Assembly: GCA_964017045.1 (NCBI GenBank)
Contig: OZ024801.1
Span: 28,554,049-28,618,048, forward strand
Length of the DNA stretch: 64,000 nucleotides
Direction of reading: 5' to 3'
Source: Omphiscola glabra
Lineage: Eukaryota > Mollusca > Gastropoda > Lymnaeidae
Numbering within the stretch: the stretch's first letter is position 1; every line of letters begins with the position of its first letter. A program made the position numbers and the translations under genes. This document shows positions 54,610-64,000 of this stretch, in pieces. Below the pieces are notes generated by a model that saw nothing but the letters and a program-made list of their open reading frames with translations, was not told the DNA's origin and ran no database searches.

Positions 54610-55785
54610 TTAGCTCACGATCTTACGTCCTAACAATTCCTCAAACGCGGACCTGAAGCGCTTGTTAAAACATATGTACACAAATACGTTGCACGAAACG
54701 TCGAAAGCCTCAAACGTGTACCTGATGGTGCTGGCCATTAAATAGGTGTTCTCGTAACGCCTCAAGAGATTGAACTCTGGCTCGCACAAGATTGCAGAGA
54801 AGAACAACAACTTGGGCATGGTGCATGCCACGAAAATAACCGAAACCATCGTCGTCGATTTGATAGCGCAAAATTCCTTCCTGTGTATCTTTGTACGTGG
54901 CGGAGTAATAGAAATTTTGTTATTTCTCCCGGACGCCTTACTCTCACTTCGGTTACTACTTGTGCGGCCATCAGATGAAACGGACTTTCTCTGATTTTCA
55001 AAAGTCTTCAAACCCTCCTTGGATATCGCTTTTCCATGACTCGTGGCACTTTCAAATGAAGAAGTCTCCTGGTATAAATTATTTGAAGCGTTTCTTAACT
55101 TCGACGACGCTCGTAAGCTCGATGTCAGGATGACCAAACAGACAGTGACTGTAGCTTGACAAGTTGTCGTGGTGACTAAAGAGATGGTGCTTCTGGCTGA
55201 CATAATTTGTACCCGGTTGCGGGACGTAGTAAGCTTAAAAACGGTTGTATTGTTTACCAGGTCCAATGCTTCCTGCAGACCTTGCGAGGTAAATATCGGT
55301 ACACATAGCAAAACACTCACCATGCAAATTCCCGCCACGACGAATGCTGCTCGGGTCTTTGTGAATGTGTTTTTGAATCGGAACGGGGACGCAACACACC
55401 AGCATTTCTGCACTGCTAGGAATGTCGTAATCCCTTGGGAGATGTCGTAGACCGGTGCGTAGTAAAACATAATTAGCAAGGACAACGCGTCGCCCTCAAC
55501 ACGCCATAGGTGAAACACAAACTTTGAGAGGAGCAAGGAGCACTCTGCCGATATCAGAAATATGACGCAGATCAGATCGGCTCCGGATATAGCGAAGAAA
55601 CACACAGACATGCTGTCCCTGAGTCCGATTTTTAAAAAGATGATAATATTGAAGACGTTTCCGATCAAACCGAGCAATAATATCGGTGGATGTATGATGG
55701 TTCCCATGTACAGTGAAATAAGTTTTCTTGTTTCTAGCGTGAGTATGTCCTGTAGTGGAGTCAACTCCTTAACTGTGATGTTCAG
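54610..55785 (-). CDS. Chemosensory-type class A GPCR, copy 5, ATG replaced by CTG
   Basis: An intact 7TM frame of about 391 codons to the stop at 54610. It forms a separate subclade with copy 6: AVQKCWCVASPFRFKNTFT at the end of TM3, a loop rich in Ser/Lys, then KEFCAIKSTTMVSVIFVACTMPKLLFF in TM6 and CNVFVYICFNKRFR in TM7. The residues aligned with MNAT/MNST of the other copies read CTG-AAC-ATC-ACA (LNIT), so the glycosylation site is kept but the ATG (55783-55785) is CTG. A TAA lies two codons further upstream. The first in-frame ATG is at 55705-55707, only a few residues before TM1. It could use CTG, start at that internal Met, be spliced to an upstream exon, or be recently start-dead. Confidence 0.8.
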   Translation of the reverse strand: MNITVKELTPLQDILTLETRKLISLYMGTIIHPPILLLGLIGNVFNIIIFLKIGLRDSMSVCFFAISGADLICVIFLISAECSLLLSKFVFHLWRVEGDALSLLIMFYYAPVYDISQGITTFLAVQKCWCVASPFRFKNTFTKTRAAFVVAGICMVSVLLCVPIFTSQGLQEALDLVNNTTVFKLTTSRNRVQIMSARSTISLVTTTTCQATVTVCLVILTSSLRASSKLRNASNNLYQETSSFESATSHGKAISKEGLKTFENQRKSVSSDGRTSSNRSESKASGRNNKISITPPRTKIHRKEFCAIKSTTMVSVIFVACTMPKLLFFSAILCEPEFNLLRRYENTYLMASTIRYTFEAFDVSCNVFVYICFNKRFRSAFEELLGRKIVS

Positions 55786-55791
55786 ATTTTA

Positions 55792-56304
55792 TTTATTGTT
55801 TGAGTAAAAAATATGAAGTCGATACAAAGTCATCAGACTAAGATGTCAAGAACAGTTCTGGGAATGTTCAAAAGATGAAAATGTTAAAATTTACCCGATA
55901 TATGATTATTGTTTTGTTGTAAAAGATTTTATCTTATTAATATCAAATTCCAACAAAGGATTCTTTTTCTCGTGTGACTTATCTATTGAAACCGGTTTGT
56001 CTTAGAGGTTATGTCTTTAAATATGTTAACATCTAATGACGTCATCGTCTTTTGTCCATCGTCTGAAAAACAGGACACAATCAGACTGTTGAAATAAACT
56101 ATTATGTTCTGCTGTTCTTTGTTGTTTATTGTTTGTTCCAACTTTACCTTAATGTACCCCACAACCTGTGATAACTTAACTTGTTTACCTTCCTTTGTAC
56201 AACCTGTTGTCAAATTATCCCATAACCTGGTTACATTGATTCGAAGATTTTCCTAGTTTGAATTGAATTAAATTAATGAATCGGTCCAATCATTTAAAAA
56301 CGGA
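55792..56304. other. Receptor 5 5' flank
   Basis: AT-rich, no gene. No obvious similarity to the 5' flanks of receptors 1-3. Confidence 0.5.
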
Positions 56305-57777
56305 ATGAAACGGTTGAAAATTTACCAGAAAGGAGAATACATAGCTTGTAAAGCTCAGGCAGAAAAATCAGGTCACTTTTTCAAAGCGATTGTCTCTTTT
56401 AGGGTTCTGTCTCCCTATTTAGAAACATTGGCCGTTATTCACGCTAGGGTTCTCTCCCCCTATTTAGAAACATTGGCCGCTATTCACGCTAGGGTTCTGT
56501 CTCCCTATTTAGAAACATTGGCCGCTATTCACGCTAGGGTTCTCTCCCCCTATTTAGAAACATTGGCCGCTATTCACGCTAGGGTTCTCTCCCCCTATTT
56601 AGAAAGATTAGCCGCTATACACGCTAGGGTTCTGTCTCCCTATTTAGACACATTGGCCGCTATTCACGCTAGGGTTCTGTCCCCCTATTTAGAAAGATTG
56701 GCCGCTATTCACGCTAGGGTTCTGTCCCCCTTTTTAGAAACATTGGCCGCTATTCACGCTAGGGTTCTGTCTCCCTATTTAGAAAGATTGGCCGCTATTC
56801 ACGTTAGGGTTCTGTCCCCCTATTTAGAAAGATTGGCCGCTATTCACGCTAGGGTTCTGTCCCCCTATTTAGAAACATTGGCCGCTATTCACGCTAGGGT
56901 TCTCTCCCTCTATTTAGAAAGATTGGCCTCTATTCACGCTAGGGTTCTCTCCCCCTATTTAGAAAGATTGGCCGCTATTCACGCTAGGGTTCTCTCCCCC
57001 TATTTAGAAACATTGGCCGTTATTCACGCTAGGGTTCTCTCCCCCTATTTAGAAACATTGGCCGCTATTCACGCTAGGGTTCTGTCTCCCTATTTAGAAA
57101 CATTGGCCGCTATTCACGCTAGGGTTCTCTCCCCCTATTTAGAAACATTGGCCGCTATTCACGCTAGGGTTCTCTCCCCCTATTTAGAAAGATTAGCCGC
57201 TATACACGCTAGGGTTCTGTCTCCCTATTTAGACACATTGGCCGCTATTCACGCTAGGGTTCTGTCCCCCTATTTAGAAAGATTGGCCGCTATTCACGCT
57301 AGGGTTCTGTCCCCCTTTTTAGAAACATTGGCCGCTATTCACGCTAGGGTTCTGTCTCCCTATTTAGAAAGATTGGCCGCTATTCACGTTAGGGTTCTGT
57401 CCCCCTATTTAGAAAGATTGGCCGCTATTCACGCTAGGGTTCTGTCCCCCTATTTAGAAACATTGGCCGCTATTCACGCTAGGGTTCTCTCCCTCTATTT
57501 AGAAAGATTGGCCGCTATTCACGCTAGGGTTCTCTCCCCCTATTTAGAAAGATTGGCCGCTATTCACGCTAGGGTTCTGTCCCCCTATTTAGAAACATTG
57601 GCCGCTATTCACGCTAGGGTTCTCTCCCCCTATTTAGAAACATTGGCCGCTATTCACGCTAGGGTTCTGTCCCCCTATTTAGAAACATTGGCCGCTATTC
57701 ACGCTAGGGTTCTGTCTCCCTATTTAGAAACATTGGCCGCTATTCACGCTAGGGCTCGCTTTAAGACACAACTGTGA
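56305..57777 (+). other. 490-codon ORF made of 15-residue repeats; probably not a gene
   Basis: It starts at an ATG about 95 bases before the 45-bp array, runs through about 30 units of RVLSPYLETLAAIHA and ends at TGA 57775-57777. The unit would form an amphipathic helix, and the unique N-terminal 32 residues (KIYQKGEYIACKAQAEK) have no signal peptide or domain I know. Unit differences fall at both silent sites (CTG/CTC, TCT/TCC) and changing sites (ACA/AGA, GCT/GTT, TAT/TTT), with no sign of protein-level selection. The ORF is best explained by a stop-free unit divisible by three. Confidence 0.2.
56399..57757. repeat. Minisatellite, 45-bp unit, about 30 copies, with 585-bp higher-order repeat
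   Basis: The unit is GGGTTCTGTCTCCCTATTTA then GAAACATTGGCCGCTATTCA then CGCTA. The rare variant TTAGCCGCTATACACG recurs at 56608 and 57193, and a block of 13 units (about 56401-56985) recurs at about 56986-57570 with only a few differences. Confidence 0.97.
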
Positions 57778-58194
57778 CTAACAGTGTCACTTGAAAGTTA
57801 TGATAAAGCGGAAATTAACGGCCCATGTAACACATTCAATACGGCGCCTCTGTCATTCTGTGATTTAAGTGTGTAAATACAACGGCGGTCGCTGTTGTTT
57901 GCTGGCGTGGTCGTCGGCTATGCGTCACGCCGCATGGAGTAGGGCGCATTGTGTTCAAAATTTGGCGTCACTCAGTATTTTATTTGACTCGGCGGCGTAT
58001 CCTATATTGAAGTTCTCCTGTCTGCATTCCGGTGGTGTCTTTATGACTTGTACAACTGTCAATTTAGCATTTAAGAACGACAAATTTTAAAAAGTTGACT
58101 TTAAGAAAAAACATTAAATTTGGTAACTATTTGTGCTCCATTAGATTTATATGCGTTTTTTATATTTTTTTAATTTTGGGTCGTCATTCCGGGA
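57778..58194. other. Intergenic DNA, no gene seen
   Basis: A moderately GC-rich stretch at 57880-58030 with no credible ORF, then AT-rich DNA. Confidence 0.5.
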
Positions 58195-58760
58195 AAAAAT
58201 ATCGTAATATAAAATGGTGTACTTTTTCCGAGAAAAATTTTAATTTAATTTTACTTCTATGTACTAGCCTAATTTCTCTTTATTTGTGATCACATTTACA
58301 TTTTCAAGGTGTATCTATGTGTGTGTGTGTGGGGGGGTGTAATGTAATTTAAGAATGAGTATAAATTAGTCTGAATCTTAATCTATCAATAACACTGTAC
58401 AATATACGGATATTAAATTTTTGAACTACTTTATATCACTTGTTGTTTCTTCAATTGTCCTGTCTGCCGTTGAAGGCTCTTGGCCGATACGTTCTTCTTT
58501 TATCGTCCTGTCTTTCTATTTCAAGCTTCCACAAACGTTGTTCCACTATATCCAATATACGGTAACGTTTAAATTTTTTTTAAATCTTTTTTTTTTATTT
58601 GTGGGTAGGATGGAAAGGTCAAATTAATTACGTTCAAAGATCTGCTACAACAGGAAGTGACGTTAATTTCTTTACATCCAAACGGATTGTATATCACATC
58701 CTGTGGAACAGGCGTAAATGATTAAGAAACCTTGCAGGTTGTCTGAACTCTGAAGGAAGC
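58195..58760. repeat. Kilobase-scale duplication, copy 1
   Basis: It aligns with 59265-60000: ACTAGCCTAAT, TTTGTGATCACATTTA, a TG-rich run then a G run, GGCTCTTGGCCGA, AAGCTTCCACAAAC, CCAATATACGGTAAC, GATTAAGAAACC. This copy lacks the hAT element that interrupts copy 2, so it preserves the empty site ACATCCAAACGG. Confidence 0.85.
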
Positions 58761-59264
58761 TACGCCCCTTACTAGGCACGATCTGCCTTCAAATAGGAAC
58801 TACTTTAATCATATAATCTTTTATTGACGAGATTGTCCATGCGAGATCATTGCAATTTTAGCGACTATCTGATTGTGTGCAATGTCTTCAGACAGCATTG
58901 ATTAAGCAGCAATTTCAGCGACCTGGAAAATGAAATTTGTTTAAATAGATGTGATATACACGATGCGAAAACCATTTATTTATTACCATGATTTTGGAAG
59001 CACCACAAAACGTTCGTTTTTAATCGAAGGTATTTTATTACGTGCTCGTAAATATTAATGTGAGGGATTGGACAATATGTGGTAAATTATTAATTCTCCG
59101 CCTCTGTGTTATTAGAAACATCACACCTTTGAGAAGATGATTGATGTTTGGAAAAGGAAATCGAAATAAAAGTTTATAAAATAGAACAAGTTATTGAATA
59201 AACTGCTTTTAAGGCAAACATACATAAAGTAACATTGGCTTACTTTTTAATGCATCTGTCTATT
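58761..59264. other. Spacer between duplicate blocks
   Basis: AT-rich, no gene recognised. Confidence 0.5.
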
Positions 59265-60000
59265 TGGTCCCAATAGCATAATGTTTACTTTGCAATATTA
59301 AATTTTATTTATGTGAACTAGCCTAATCTATTTTTATTTGTGATCACATTTATAAATTTAAGGTGTGTCTGTGTGTCTGTGTGTGTGTGTGGGGGGGGGG
59401 CGTAATGTAATTTTAGTATAAGTATAAATAAGACTGAATCTTAGACTATTAATAGCAATGTCCGATTGTACGGATAATACATTTTTGAGCTACTTTCTTT
59501 TTCTTGTTGATTCTTCATTTGTCCTGTCCGCTAGGAAGGCTCTTGGCCGAAACGTTCTTCTTTCATTATTCTGTCTTTCTATTTCAAGCTTCCACAAACC
59601 TTGTTCCACTGCTTCCAATATACGGTAACTTTAAAATATTCATCTTTTTTTTTTTTTTTTAATTTTGTGGTTAAAATGGCTGGGTCAAATTAATTACGTA
59701 CAAAGATCTCCGACAGGAGGAGTTAACGTCAAACCCTTTTACATCCAAATCAGTGGCGTAGTGAGGGGGGGCATCATGCCCCGGGCGCTACTCACAAAGG
59801 GGTGCCAAATGGTATATTTTACTATAATATTGTATGGTTTTCGAATAGGGGGGGGGCGCTAAAAAGGTATTGGGGGGCGCTAAAAAGGTATTGTGCCCCG
59901 GGCGCGAGTTAAGCTCGCTACGCCACTGATCCAAACGGATTGGATATTAAATCCTATGGATTAGACGAAAATGATTAAGAAACCCTGGAGGTTGTGACTG
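59265..60000. repeat. Kilobase-scale duplication, copy 2
   Basis: The diverged second copy of 58195-58760, offset by about 1.06 kb, with a hAT-like insertion at 59751-59928. The G run here is longer (about ten) than in copy 1. Confidence 0.85.
59751..59928 (+). mobile_element. Non-autonomous hAT-like element, family A, copy 2, with 8-bp TSD
   Basis: Ends are CAGTGGCGTAGTGAGG and GCTCGCTACGCCACTG; the interior repeats GGGGCGCTAAAAAGGTATTG. The flanks are atccaaat (59743-59750) and atccaaac (59929-59936), seven of eight identical. The duplicate locus at 58675-58685 has this octamer once, giving a filled and empty site in one window. Confidence 0.92.
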
Positions 60001-60239
60001 GCATTTAACGAATGGAGAGAAGACTACGAGGAAAAACGACACGCAAAAGAACTTTGTGAGTAATTTTAAGAAGGCAATTGAAGAATTATTAACTATCCAT
60101 ATTAATATGTTATTAATCTATGTGATTATACAAAAAAGGTGTTAGTTATTCTGTCAGTTTTTCTCCCAAGTTCCCAATGTAAAATTGAAGGCTAATTTTT
60201 TTAAAGTTTTTTTTTGGTTAAATACTTGTTGCGAGAGAA

Positions 60240-60545
60240 ACAATCATGTCCGTACATCACAAAGAAGTGAATGTAATAAATGAAGGACTTCATTCAAGAT
60301 GGAGATGGATCGGTCATACGCTCAGGAAACCTGCCTCCAGCATAACTAGACAAGCCTTCAACTGGAACCCTCAAGGAAAACGGAAAAGAGGCCGGCCGAG
60401 GAACACTTGGCGCCGTGAAGTGGAGGCGGATACCAAGAAACTTGGCCGCACTTGGGGGGAGGCTGGAGAGATTGGCTCAGGATCGTGATGCCTGGACGGC
60501 TCTTGTAGGCGGCCTATGTCCTAATCACAGACGTCGATAAAGATC
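60240..60545 (+). mobile_element. LINE ORF2 C-terminal fragment
   Basis: The translation reads RWRWIGHTLRKP, AFNWNPQGKRKRGRPRNTW and EADTKKLGRTW. After a frameshift in a G run (about 60453-60460) it continues RLAQDRDAWTALVGGLCPN. This is the usual C-terminal tail of a CR1/RTE-class ORF2. It is 5'-truncated and dead. Confidence 0.85.
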
Positions 60546-62130
60546 GGCTGCTGTTCCTCGAGGACGAAAAGGCGAAAGAAGAAGACTTCATTCAAGCCGA
60601 GTGCAAGAAATAGAAGAGCAATGTGTGTGGAGGCTTTAAATATAACGACAGCACAATAAGAGAAGAAATTTTCCGTTAAGAACTCCTTCCTCTGCAGACA
60701 GGGCAATAAAAAAAAAATTACACGAACTAGAAAGTAGGGTAAAAAAAAGGGAGAGACTGCATGACATCAGGTAGGCAGAAAGCCTTAGTCAGCGAATAAA
60801 CAACAGGGGGGGGGGGACAAATAATTTTTTTTTAAAGCCTTTAGCTGATCAGTAGTATCCGAGAGGGCAGCAAATGAACACTGCTTCTCTCAGCTAAGTG
60901 CTATTTTTTAAATGTCATTATTTTATGTGAACGCACCGTGGGAGTCGTGCTAAAATTTTGGCCAGCGCATTGTGGAAAGCGAGACGACCAAAATGGCAAC
61001 AAAAAATGCACGTGTGCATTGATCCTGGATGTTAATAATAACAGAATTGTCCAATTTTAACAACTGTACATTCAAATGTTGTAAAAAAGGGGTCGGCGAG
61101 CCGGGTGTGAAAATACCCCCCAAATGGGGCTAAAAGAAAGGGATTCCTTTTTTTGGGATCATGAGGGCTCAACAGACATAAATAAAACTATAAACAAAAC
61201 GCGTTCCTAGTTATTACAGATTATATTTTCTTGAAACATTTGATGACGTCAAGTGAGTCTAGCGTTACGTTAACCTTTTGTTATTGTTTTCAATTTTGAC
61301 TTTTTTTTTTCCAATAATTTGCGCATGATCGTCATTCTGGCTGAACCTGTGAATAGCACCATCCCTCCAAATAGCACCACACTTGGGTTGGTTCCCGAGG
61401 TTTTTGTGCGCTTCGCAGGTAAAAAAAGTGTTACACCAAAATGATGGAGCGAGTTGAAGATTATGCCAGGACAATGAGTGTGTTAGGAAGAAAATATAAT
61501 ATTGAAGTTTTGGTGTTTTTTTTAAGAAAGGGAAAGGGGGCAATGCTACTTTTAGAGTGTGAATTTTTTTTTTTAACTTAACCTTCTGTTATTGTTTTCA
61601 ATTTTAGCAAATCCAAATAAATTTAACTTATGGTAAGTTGTATCCCGCAATGTCGAGTCTCGAGGCTTAAACATGCTGCTAAATTGAAATTCTCTGTCTC
61701 CCGAGCGGCAACACTGAGCCCTCTAGTTTTGTAGCTCTGTTAGTAAAGTGAGTGGAGAACACAGACACACTCACAAAAGTGGAGAGGGGGGGGTGGCGTT
61801 AAACCTTTTGAGGTGCTCAGGTGGGGGCGTGGGGCAGAAAAGGTTGTGGGGGGGGGGGAAACATGAGGATAAGACGTGTGTATCTGAAATGATTATTGTG
61901 AATGTTTATTGCTTCTTTTGTTGTGTTTTAGCATTGGTCGAAATTCAAAACTCTTCGTCAGAGTGGCTACTATTCAAGACCGGACCATGTCTCAGGTCAA
62001 CAAAACATTTTTTTTTTAATTTTTAAGTTTAAACCTGCAATTACGCTGTGAGAGTGTTTGATACTTCGAGTATTCATTAACGCGAGCAAAGAATATTTTC
62101 ATAAATATATAAACGTTTCTTCCTTGAATG
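60546..62130. other. Intergenic DNA, no gene seen
   Basis: AT-rich with several G runs (60807-60815, 61784-61793, 61848-61858) and T runs. The phrase TTAACCTT[CT]TGTTATTGTTTTCAATTTT occurs twice (61270 and 61579). No recognised gene. Confidence 0.45.
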
Positions 62131-62134
62131 CATT

Positions 62135-62535
62135 CATCGAATTCCAGTAGGCCTTATGCTGTATGTCAGTATACACACGTTGCTTTCTGAGATACACACA
62201 ACAGATTCCAGTACACACATCGAATTCCAGTAGGCCTTGTGCTGTATGTCAGTATACACACGTTGCTTTCTGAGATACACACAACAGATTCCAGTACACA
62301 CATCGAATTCCAGTAGGTCTTGCGCTTTATGTCAGTATACACACGTTACTTTCTGTGACACACCCATCAAATTCAAGTACACACAACAGATTCTAGTAGG
62401 TCTTGTGCTGCATGTCAGTATACACACGTTGCTTTCTGAGATACACACAACAGATTCTAGTAGATCTTGTGCTGTATGTCAGTACACCCACTTTACTTTC
62501 TGGGACACACACAACAAATTTCAGAAGGTCTTGTG
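62135..62535. repeat. Minisatellite, 83-bp unit, about 5 copies
   Basis: The unit starts CATCGAATTCCAGTAGGCCT, then TGTGCTGTATGTCAGTATAC, ACACGTTGCTTTCTGAGATA and CACACAACAGATTCCAGTAC. Copies start at 62135, 62218 and 62301; later ones carry internal deletions. Confidence 0.93.
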
Positions 62536-62900
62536 GTGAAATAATAAAAAGTTTATTAAAACGTAAAACGTCCAAAGCTATAGAAACAAGAAACTGATTT
62601 TCTTTAGTAACAATATTTGCGTCAATTTGAAAAATATGGGGCGCATTTTTGTAACCATTTTATCGATTAGATAAGTTCTTATTCCAGGGATTCTTAAACT
62701 AATCGATATTATGTAACCCACCCCCTCATTCGAATCGTTTGAATTGCGCTTCTCCGAGTAATAAAATATTTCTTTACGTGGAAAATACCAAACCTTCTAT
62801 ACTTTTTTTTTAACGAACTTGTAGAAAATCAAATAATAAATTCGAAAATGAGCCATAAAAAATTAAAATCATCAAAGTAATTTACAAAATAAAATTTTAA
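62536..62900. other. Intergenic DNA, no gene seen
   Basis: AT-rich; nothing recognised. Confidence 0.5.
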
Positions 62901-62901
62901 G

Positions 62902-63180
62902 AAATCCATCCATCCATGTGGCGCTACAGTCCATGTAGGGCTTTGGCCTGCCTCACCACTTCTTTCCACTAAGACCTAACTAATGCTTTTCTTTTCCATG
63001 CTTGGATTCCCATTTGATATAGATCTTTTTCCACATCATCCATCCATCTAAGCCTAGGTCTGCATTTTTGAGCCGTTTTCCTCGGGGGGGGGGGGGGGGT
63101 TTCGGTGATGCACTCTCTTCAATCCTCTGCCATTTGGCAATCTCTCTAAATGTCCTGCCCAGCTTAGCCTGGGCTTTTTT
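62902..63180 (-). mobile_element. Probable LINE 3'-end fragment
   Basis: CCATCCATCCATGTGGCGCTACAG at the left looks like a retrotransposon tail read on the minus strand. The body (GGGCTTTGGCCTGCC, AAGCCTAGGTCTGC, GGCAATCTCTCTAAATG) resembles a widespread invertebrate repeat I recall but cannot name. It contains a 15-base G run at about 63086-63100. Confidence 0.45.
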
Positions 63181-63391
63181 TTAAATTTCAGCTACTATTT
63201 AAGAAATACACAAACAAAATAGTTTTAAAAGGTTACCTTTCATATTTTTCATATAAAGTTTTTTTTTAATTAATTCATGGAAAACATTTCATCTTTTTAA
63301 TATCTTAAGGCCCGTTATTGTTATGTTATCAGTTAAATTCCCAAAGAAAAAATTATTAAATCAAATGCTATGTGAAGAATACCTTATAAAT

Positions 63392-64000
63392 TTATAACAC
63401 TTTGGATTTGTCGGTTGATTTTCGTCGAAACATCGCTTGCATTGTAGACCTGTAGCGCGTGTTAAACGCTAAGTACACAAATACGTTGCACGCAATATTG
63501 AAAGCCTCAAACGTGTACCTAATCGTATTAGCGATGAAATAGGTGTGCTCGTAGCGCCTCAGGAGATTGAAATCTGGTTCACACAAGATTGCGTAGAAAA
63601 ACAGCAACTTTGGCGTGGTGCATGCCACGAAAATAACCGAAACAATGGCAGTTGATTTGATGGCCTTCAATTCTTTTCTGTGTAAATTTTTACACGGGGG
63701 AGAAATGGATGTGTTGATATTTCTTCCGGATGTCATACTCTCGCTACTTATTTTAATTGTGCGGCCATCAGACGAAACAGAATATTTTTGGTTTACAAAA
63801 GTCTTCAAACTCTCATTGGGGATAGGTTTTTCATTAGTCAGTACAGTTTTTATAGAGCCAGCCTCTAAGTGCCAGTTATTTGTACCGTTCCTAAACTTGT
63901 ACGACGCTCGTAAGCTCGATGCCAGGATGACCAAACAGACTGAGACGGTAGCTTGACAGGTTGTCGTGGTGACTAGTGCCATGGTGCTTCGGAATGACAT
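63392..64000 (-). CDS. Chemosensory-type class A GPCR, copy 6, C-terminal part only
   Basis: The frame is open from the stop at 63392 to the window end, so the N-terminal half lies outside. The visible part covers TM5 (ALVTTTTCQATVSVCLVILA), the Ser/Lys-rich third loop, KELKAIKSTAIVSVIFVAC with TM6, and TM7 ending CNVFVYLAFNTRYRS. Loop and TM6 sequences place it next to copy 5. The apparent Met at 63998-64000 falls inside TM5 and is not the start. No internal stop is seen. The role is as for the other copies. Confidence 0.9.
   Translation of the reverse strand: MSFRSTMALVTTTTCQATVSVCLVILASSLRASYKFRNGTNNWHLEAGSIKTVLTNEKPIPNESLKTFVNQKYSVSSDGRTIKISSESMTSGRNINTSISPPCKNLHRKELKAIKSTAIVSVIFVACTTPKLLFFYAILCEPDFNLLRRYEHTYFIANTIRYTFEAFNIACNVFVYLAFNTRYRSTMQAMFRRKSTDKSKVL

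Noticed and set aside
56305..57777. 490-codon repeat protein with a helix-like 15-residue unit
   Set aside because: Listed only as a low-confidence ORF. Unit variants change amino acids as readily as silent sites, and the block duplication explains its length without selection.
57869..58090. 73-codon Cys-containing ORF
   Set aside because: No signal peptide, domain or promoter context; expected by chance in a less AT-rich stretch.

Overview
The window looks like nuclear DNA of a heterobranch gastropod, most likely a pulmonate freshwater snail. Three things point there. First, six single-exon rhodopsin-like GPCR copies resemble the expanded chemosensory-type receptor families of sea hares and pond snails. 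Second, the intergenic DNA is AT-rich and full of decayed LINEs and hAT elements. Third, a short element at 338-516 matches my recollection of SPIN, a hAT family reported from the snail Lymnaea stagnalis. No rRNA, tRNA, CRISPR or prokaryotic operon structure was seen.

Gene content. All six receptor copies lie on the minus strand: 4239-5425 (one frameshift), 15087-16274 (intact), 30770-31948 (intact), 44914-46137 (intact; its C-terminus runs into a minisatellite), 54610-55785 (intact frame, but the ancestral ATG reads CTG) and 63392-64000 (cut by the window end). The first three form one close clade, the last two another, and the fourth stands between. All carry a 7TM layout but lack the usual DRY, CWxP and NPxxY signatures. 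They have QK[CS]WCV, FNTLKLL-type and CN[IM]F[VI]Y sequences instead. The only other plausible gene is a TATA-preceded 88-codon ORF at 1145-1411, with a signal peptide and a PMFV-GKRR amidation/cleavage motif.

Architecture. The first three receptor units are ancient segmental duplicates. Downstream and upstream flanks align, and so does a conserved non-coding block 2.35-2.75 kb upstream of each start (about 7818-8160, 19005-19300, 34297-34450). About a quarter of the window is tandem-repeat DNA: more than 25 unrelated minisatellites with units from 12 to 83 bp. The largest is a dimeric 59-bp array of 3.4 kb at 46490-49932. Several have higher-order structure. Some can be traced to a source: the 25-bp array upstream of receptor 1 is nearly unamplified at the matching place upstream of receptor 2, and two arrays are amplified pieces of one LINE family's 3' end.

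Mobile DNA. Present are LINE 3' ends (2.3-3.8, 20.3, 22.1-22.6, 36.1, 40.1-40.8, 60.2 kb), a decayed ZBED5/hAT-type transposase (9.25-10.3 kb), non-autonomous hAT elements with legible 8-bp target-site duplications (338, 40207, 59751), and a PIF/Harbinger-like element inserted inside a minisatellite (25479-26209). Most long ORFs over the arrays are by-products of repeat units divisible by three, not genes.
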